IMG/VR virus record: IMGVR_UViG_3300020183_000015
Coordinates: 62,001-126,000 of that record
Source of the DNA: a virus
Length of the DNA stretch: 64,000 nucleotides
Reading direction: 5' to 3' (one strand)
The translations under genes and the position numbers were made by a program. The stretch's first letter is position 1, and every line of letters starts with the position of its first letter. The notes under the pieces were generated by a model that made no database searches, was not told the origin of the DNA, and saw only the letters and a list, made by a program, of their open reading frames with translations. Positions 62,896 through 64,000 of this stretch are shown here, piece by piece.

Positions 62896-62903
62896 TATTT
62901 ATC
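62896..62903 (+). promoter_or_regulatory. TATTTATC motif before the membrane protein gene
   Basis: Exact octamer with the extension TAATAAA (62896-62910), 23 bases upstream of the ATG at 62919 and just after a terminator. Nearly identical in sequence and spacing to the one at 24998. Confidence 0.55.
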
Positions 62904-62918
62904 TAATAAACAAGTTTG

Positions 62919-64000
62919 ATGAATAAAAAATTTTTACCTTGGTTTTTATTGTTTTGTGCAATAGGACTTTCGGGAACCGCAGCCTATTACAGTGTTATAG
63001 GATTATCAATTATTTTCTCGGCAGTTGCCATTCCTGTTATTATTATGGGTTCTTTTTTAGAGATCTCAAAAATAGCAATCGCAACCTATCTCCACGATAA
63101 ATGGAAAGAAACATATGGAATATTAAAGATATATTTGACCATAGCATTAGTAACTTTATCTGTTTTAACATCGGTTGGAATTTATGGACTACTCTCGACA
63201 GGGTTTCAAAAAAACATTGCCGGTTTGGAGATCAATAACAAGAAAATAGAAAATATCGAAGTTAAAAAAACAAGATTTGAAGAAATCAAAGGCGATTATC
63301 AAAAAGAAAAAACAACCCTCGATAAAGACATAACAAGTCTTAGAACCGCACTTTCAACTAACACTACCACACAAACAGTAGATAGAACAACAGGTCAAGT
63401 CATAACAAGAGCAAACGGTGGTAATCGAAAGGCATTTGAGACACAATTAAAAGTTGCTCAGACAAATAGAGATACTTTATCTAAAAAAATTGAAGGACTT
63501 AATGACAGTATCACAAAGTTGGATTTAGAGATACTTGATCTAACTTCAAAGGAAATAGAATCTAGTGAGTTGGGTGCTATCAAATACCTTAGCGAAATTA
63601 CAGGTTGGGATGTTAAAAAAACCGCAAACTTTTTCATTTTAACTTTGATTTTTGTTTTCGATCCACTAGCAATTGCTTTGGTGATATCAACCAATCAGGC
63701 CTTCAAAAATTATAGAAGAAAAGAAGAGGAAGAGATTTTTATCGAACATGATGAGGTTGAAGTACCAGAAGGGTTATTGAGTTATGGAACTAGTGAGACA
63801 AACATTCCTGTGGAAACAGAACCGATAGTGAAATATGTAGAAGTTCCAATTGAAGTTGAAAAAATCGTTGAGGTCCCTGTTGAGGTAATCAAAGAAGTTG
63901 TTGTTGAAAAGGAAGTGATCAAAGAGGTGCCAGTTGATAGAATGGTTGAGGTAATAAGAGAAGTTCCAATAATGAAAGAGGTTGAAAAAAAATTATACAT
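62919..64000 (+). CDS. Membrane coiled-coil protein with VEV-type repeats, C-terminus beyond the window
   Basis: Starts at ATG 62919 and stays open to the window end (360 codons). Three hydrophobic segments lie at about residues 5-28, 30-58 and 71-93, a charged coiled coil at about 97-235, and a fourth span at about 237-258 (FILTLIFVFDPLAIALV). A long Val/Glu/Lys repeat region follows from about residue 300 (VEVPVEVIKEV-type units). The arrangement recalls membrane coiled-coil proteins of marine T4-like phages annotated as hypothetical (recalled). It could span the host inner membrane, with the repeats in the cytoplasm. The repeat type is shared with the protein at 57060. Confidence 0.7.
   Translation, partial: MNKKFLPWFLLFCAIGLSGTAAYYSVIGLSIIFSAVAIPVIIMGSFLEISKIAIATYLHDKWKETYGILKIYLTIALVTLSVLTSVGIYGLLSTGFQKNIAGLEINNKKIENIEVKKTRFEEIKGDYQKEKTTLDKDITSLRTALSTNTTTQTVDRTTGQVITRANGGNRKAFETQLKVAQTNRDTLSKKIEGLNDSITKLDLEILDLTSKEIESSELGAIKYLSEITGWDVKKTANFFILTLIFVFDPLAIALVISTNQAFKNYRRKEEEEIFIEHDEVEVPEGLLSYGTSETNIPVETEPIVKYVEVPIEVEKIVEVPVEVIKEVVVEKEVIKEVPVDRMVEVIREVPIMKEVEKKLY
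63826..63990 (+). repeat. Degenerate repeat encoding VEVP/IKEV units
   Basis: Successive GTTGAGGT(A/C)-like units encode IVEVPVEVIKEV-type octads within the membrane protein, matching the repeat at 57265-57380. Confidence 0.65.

Overview
This window is part of a large, AT-rich (about one third G+C by eye) virulent tailed-phage genome of the T4-like myovirus type. The T4 core is clear: contractile sheath (gp18), tail tube (gp19), tail-assembly chaperone (gp26-like), tape measure (gp29-like), gp53, gp25 and gp6 baseplate proteins, gp32, UvsX, gp41, primase, RNase H-like nuclease and the gp46/gp47 recombination nuclease. Several signs point to a Bacteroidetes (flavobacterial) host. Fibre proteins carry SprB-type repeats. 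The phage sigma factor resembles Bacteroidetes RpoD. A DUF5522-type small protein is present. Start codons follow A-rich leaders almost without Shine-Dalgarno motifs.

Layout. 1-4725: tail sheath, a HAD-type phosphatase, tail tube, a chaperone that probably needs a +1 ribosomal frameshift, and the tape measure. 4761-16709: two giant baseplate or hub proteins flanking a gp53/LysM-like protein. 16766-24978: two small or acidic proteins, then a replication and nucleotide block (gp32, UvsX, 5'-3' nuclease, gp41 helicase, adenosylcobalamin-type ribonucleotide reductase, DUF5522-like protein). 25019-41820: SGNH hydrolase, gp25, gp6 and a run of large baseplate and fibre-connector proteins, one with an internal transmembrane block and a Cys cluster. 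41835-53850: adhesin-like fibres with SprB-like repeats and Pro/Thr linkers, a glycosyltransferase, a RuvC-like nuclease and one opposite-strand fibre operon. 53929-61910: primase, PD-(D/E)XK nuclease, zinc ribbon, gp47, gp46 and small genes in tight, overlapping order. 61921-62858: a sigma-70 factor followed by a GC-rich structured RNA and a strong terminator. 62919 to the end: a membrane coiled-coil protein running off the window.

How it fits together. The structural blocks encode nearly a whole contractile tail and its receptor-binding apparatus. The replication blocks supply SSB, recombinase, helicase, primase, nucleases and dNTP synthesis. An octamer of the form TATTTAT(C/T/A) lies upstream of most transcription-unit starts, in the same orientation as the gene, including on the minus strand. 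It is a good candidate for a phage promoter. Factor-independent terminators close several units. No tRNA gene, CRISPR array, insertion sequence or integrase was seen. No stretch over 300 bases lacks a gene; the longest gap (62722-62918) holds the structured RNA and terminator.
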